Of a stretch of DNA of 33,956 nucleotides, positions 32,628 to 33,956 are shown piece after piece; the stretch's first letter is position 1, and every line of letters begins with the position of its first letter. The position numbers and the translations under genes are program-made. This DNA is from Kiritimatiellia bacterium (GTDB lineage: Bacteria; Verrucomicrobiota; Kiritimatiellia; RFP12; UBA1067), in the NCBI GenBank assembly GCA_016284515.1, contig JAEEOY010000274.1, positions 78,738 to 112,693 of the forward strand. The letters are read 5' to 3'. Below the pieces are notes generated by a model that made no database searches, was not told the DNA's origin, and saw only the letters and a list, made by a program, of their open reading frames with translations.

Positions 32628-33956
32628 TCACGCCCCCAAAACCCTCTCCGCGATTCTCACGGACTGCATCGCGTCCTTCGCGTAGAAGTCCGCGCCAATC
32701 GAGTCCGCATAGTCCTGCGTCACCACCGCCCCGCCGACGAACGTCTTCGCGTCGACGCCTGCGGCCTTCAGCTGGCGTATCGTCTCGGCCATAGCGCCGA
32801 CCGTCGTCGTCATAAGCGCCGAAAGGCCGACCATGCCGGCGCCGCACGCCTTCGCGCGTTCGACAATCGCCTCTGGCGCGACGTCCCTGCCGAGGTCTAT
32901 CACGTCGAAGCCGTAGTTCTCGAGCAGCGCCCTCACGATGTTCTTGCCGATGTCGTGGATGTCGCCTTTCACCGTGGCTATCACGATCGGACGCCGACCG
33001 GAGACGCGCGATGCGCCGTCCGCCGCCTTCATGCCCTCTTTCCTGACGACCGCAAAAGCGTCGCCCGCGGCATCCGCGGCCATGAGGAGCTGCGGAAGGA
33101 ATGCCGTCCCCTTCTCGAACGCGTCGCCGACGAGTTCGAGCGCCGGAACGATTCCCTTCTCGATCACATCCATCGCGCCAGCGCCCCCGGCGAGCATCGC
33201 CTTCGCCGCCGCCGCCGCGTCCTCCCTGAGTCCGCGCCGTATCGCCGCGCCCAGCGCCTGCGCGCCGCCTTCCGCGCCATTCGCGGACGCCGCTGGCGCG
33301 GCTGGCTGCGCAGCCGCGTTAAGCGCGATCCACTTCTCGCAGTTCCTGTCGCGCGCAAGAAGGACATCCTCCGCGGCCGGGTCGATGACGTCCCTTATAA
33401 GCGACGGATTCGCAATCGCCGAGGAAAGTCCGTTCCGCTTCGCGAGAGCGTACATCGCGTTGTTGAGCACGGGGCGGTTGGGGAGTCCGAACGAAACGTT
33501 GGAGACACCGAGCACCGTGTTGACGCCGAGTTCCTCGGTGAGGCGGCGCACCGTCTCGAGCGTGACGACTGCGGCCTGCGGATCGGCGCTCACGGCAAGC
33601 GTCAGCGCGTCGAAGACGAAGTCCGACTTCGCGAAGCCGTACTTCGCGCCCTCGTCAAGTATCCGCCGCGCGATCGCAATGCGTCCGTCGGCAGTCGCAG
33701 GGATCCCCGCCTCGTCGAGGCAGAGCCCGACAATAGCGCCGCCGTACTTCTTCACTATCGGGAACACCGCGTCCATCGACTCACGCTTCCCGTTCACAGA
33801 GTTCACGAGCGGCTTTCCGTTCACGCGCCTCAGCGCGCGCTCGAGCGCGACGGGATCCGCCGTGTCAACCTGTATCGGACACGCGGCGACGCTCTGCACC
33901 GTCTCGACGGTCCGCTCCAGCGTCGCGGCCTCGTCGATTCCCGGAACGCCGCAGTT
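32628..33956 (-). CDS. metH: Methionine synthase MetH, C-terminal part (5' end outside window)
   Basis: MetH makes methionine from homocysteine using methyltetrahydrofolate and cobalamin. The visible 442 residues start inside the pterin-binding domain ('NCGVPGIDEAATLE', 'CPIQVDTADP', 'LVNSVNGKRESM', to ~215). An Ala-rich linker follows (~218-240, QPAAPAASANGAEGG). Then come the cobalamin cap helices (~240-310) and the B12-binding Rossmann domain with the 'GDIHDIGKNI' cobalt-ligand His (~330-339). It stops right after this domain, so the AdoMet-dependent reactivation domain of the full E. coli enzyme is absent. Reactivation would need a separate protein, as in short MetH of some anaerobes. The upstream homocysteine-binding part should continue beyond the right edge; a corrinoid methyltransferase of the same fold is the alternative. 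Confidence 0.88.
   Translation of the reverse strand, partial: NCGVPGIDEAATLERTVETVQSVAACPIQVDTADPVALERALRRVNGKPLVNSVNGKRESMDAVFPIVKKYGGAIVGLCLDEAGIPATADGRIAIARRILDEGAKYGFAKSDFVFDALTLAVSADPQAAVVTLETVRRLTEELGVNTVLGVSNVSFGLPNRPVLNNAMYALAKRNGLSSAIANPSLIRDVIDPAAEDVLLARDRNCEKWIALNAAAQPAAPAASANGAEGGAQALGAAIRRGLREDAAAAAKAMLAGGAGAMDVIEKGIVPALELVGDAFEKGTAFLPQLLMAADAAGDAFAVVRKEGMKAADGASRVSGRRPIVIATVKGDIHDIGKNIVRALLENYGFDVIDLGRDVAPEAIVERAKACGAGMVGLSALMTTTVGAMAETIRQLKAAGVDAKTFVGGAVVTQDYADSIGADFYAKDAMQSVRIAERVLGA

Noticed and set aside
32590-32635. Short palindrome CGCACG-C-CGTGCG between metH and the thiolation gene as a terminator
   Set aside because: The stem is 6 bp with a one-base loop and no T-run; chance is likely in GC-rich DNA.

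Overview
The window reads as part of a bacterial chromosome from the PVC superphylum, most likely a gut or other anaerobic Kiritimatiellae/Verrucomicrobiota-type organism. This is inferred from three things. There are secreted LamG-like proteins of the 'YTRLDWIES..' type. There is a GreA with a roughly 540-residue N-terminal extension, as is known in Chlamydiae. There is a DksA/TraR protein with a long Lys/Ala/Pro tail. The DNA is GC-rich, coding density is high, and no gene-free stretch exceeds 300 bp. I saw no rRNA, tRNA, CRISPR array or insertion sequence.

Positions 1-20.5 kb, all on the minus strand, form a carbohydrate-degradation locus of secreted proteins. In transcription order it starts with a two-gene unit: a double-module pectate-lyase-like beta-helix protein, then GH43. 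Next comes a long operon: GH3, GH92, GH31, a second double-module beta-helix protein, and a broken GH63 gene. Two tandem large LamG-like exported proteins follow; the last runs off the left edge. Each of these four transcription units starts with the same 26-bp sequence motif, always exactly 32 bp upstream of the -10 hexamer. This looks like a local regulon controlled by one unknown regulator not encoded here. No transporter or SusCD-like pair lies in the locus.

Positions 20.6-22.2 kb carry two plus-strand genes joined by an ATGA overlap: a Gfo/Idh/MocA-type oxidoreductase with an apparently leaderless start, and a solitary Ketoacyl-synt_2-type protein.

Positions 22.3-34 kb are housekeeping genes on the minus strand. 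They are, in transcription order: the 3' part of metH (cut by the right edge) and a PP-loop ThiI/MnmA-like tRNA-thiolation protein; putP and lpxI; long greA; then dksA-like, lspA, miaA, tatA and uvrC, closely packed; and a leaderless von Willebrand A membrane protein. Several are trimmed relative to their families: MiaA has no insertion domain, UvrC has no C-terminal helix-hairpin-helix domain, and MetH has no reactivation domain. An 18-bp palindrome family recurs six times, five of them in this half.
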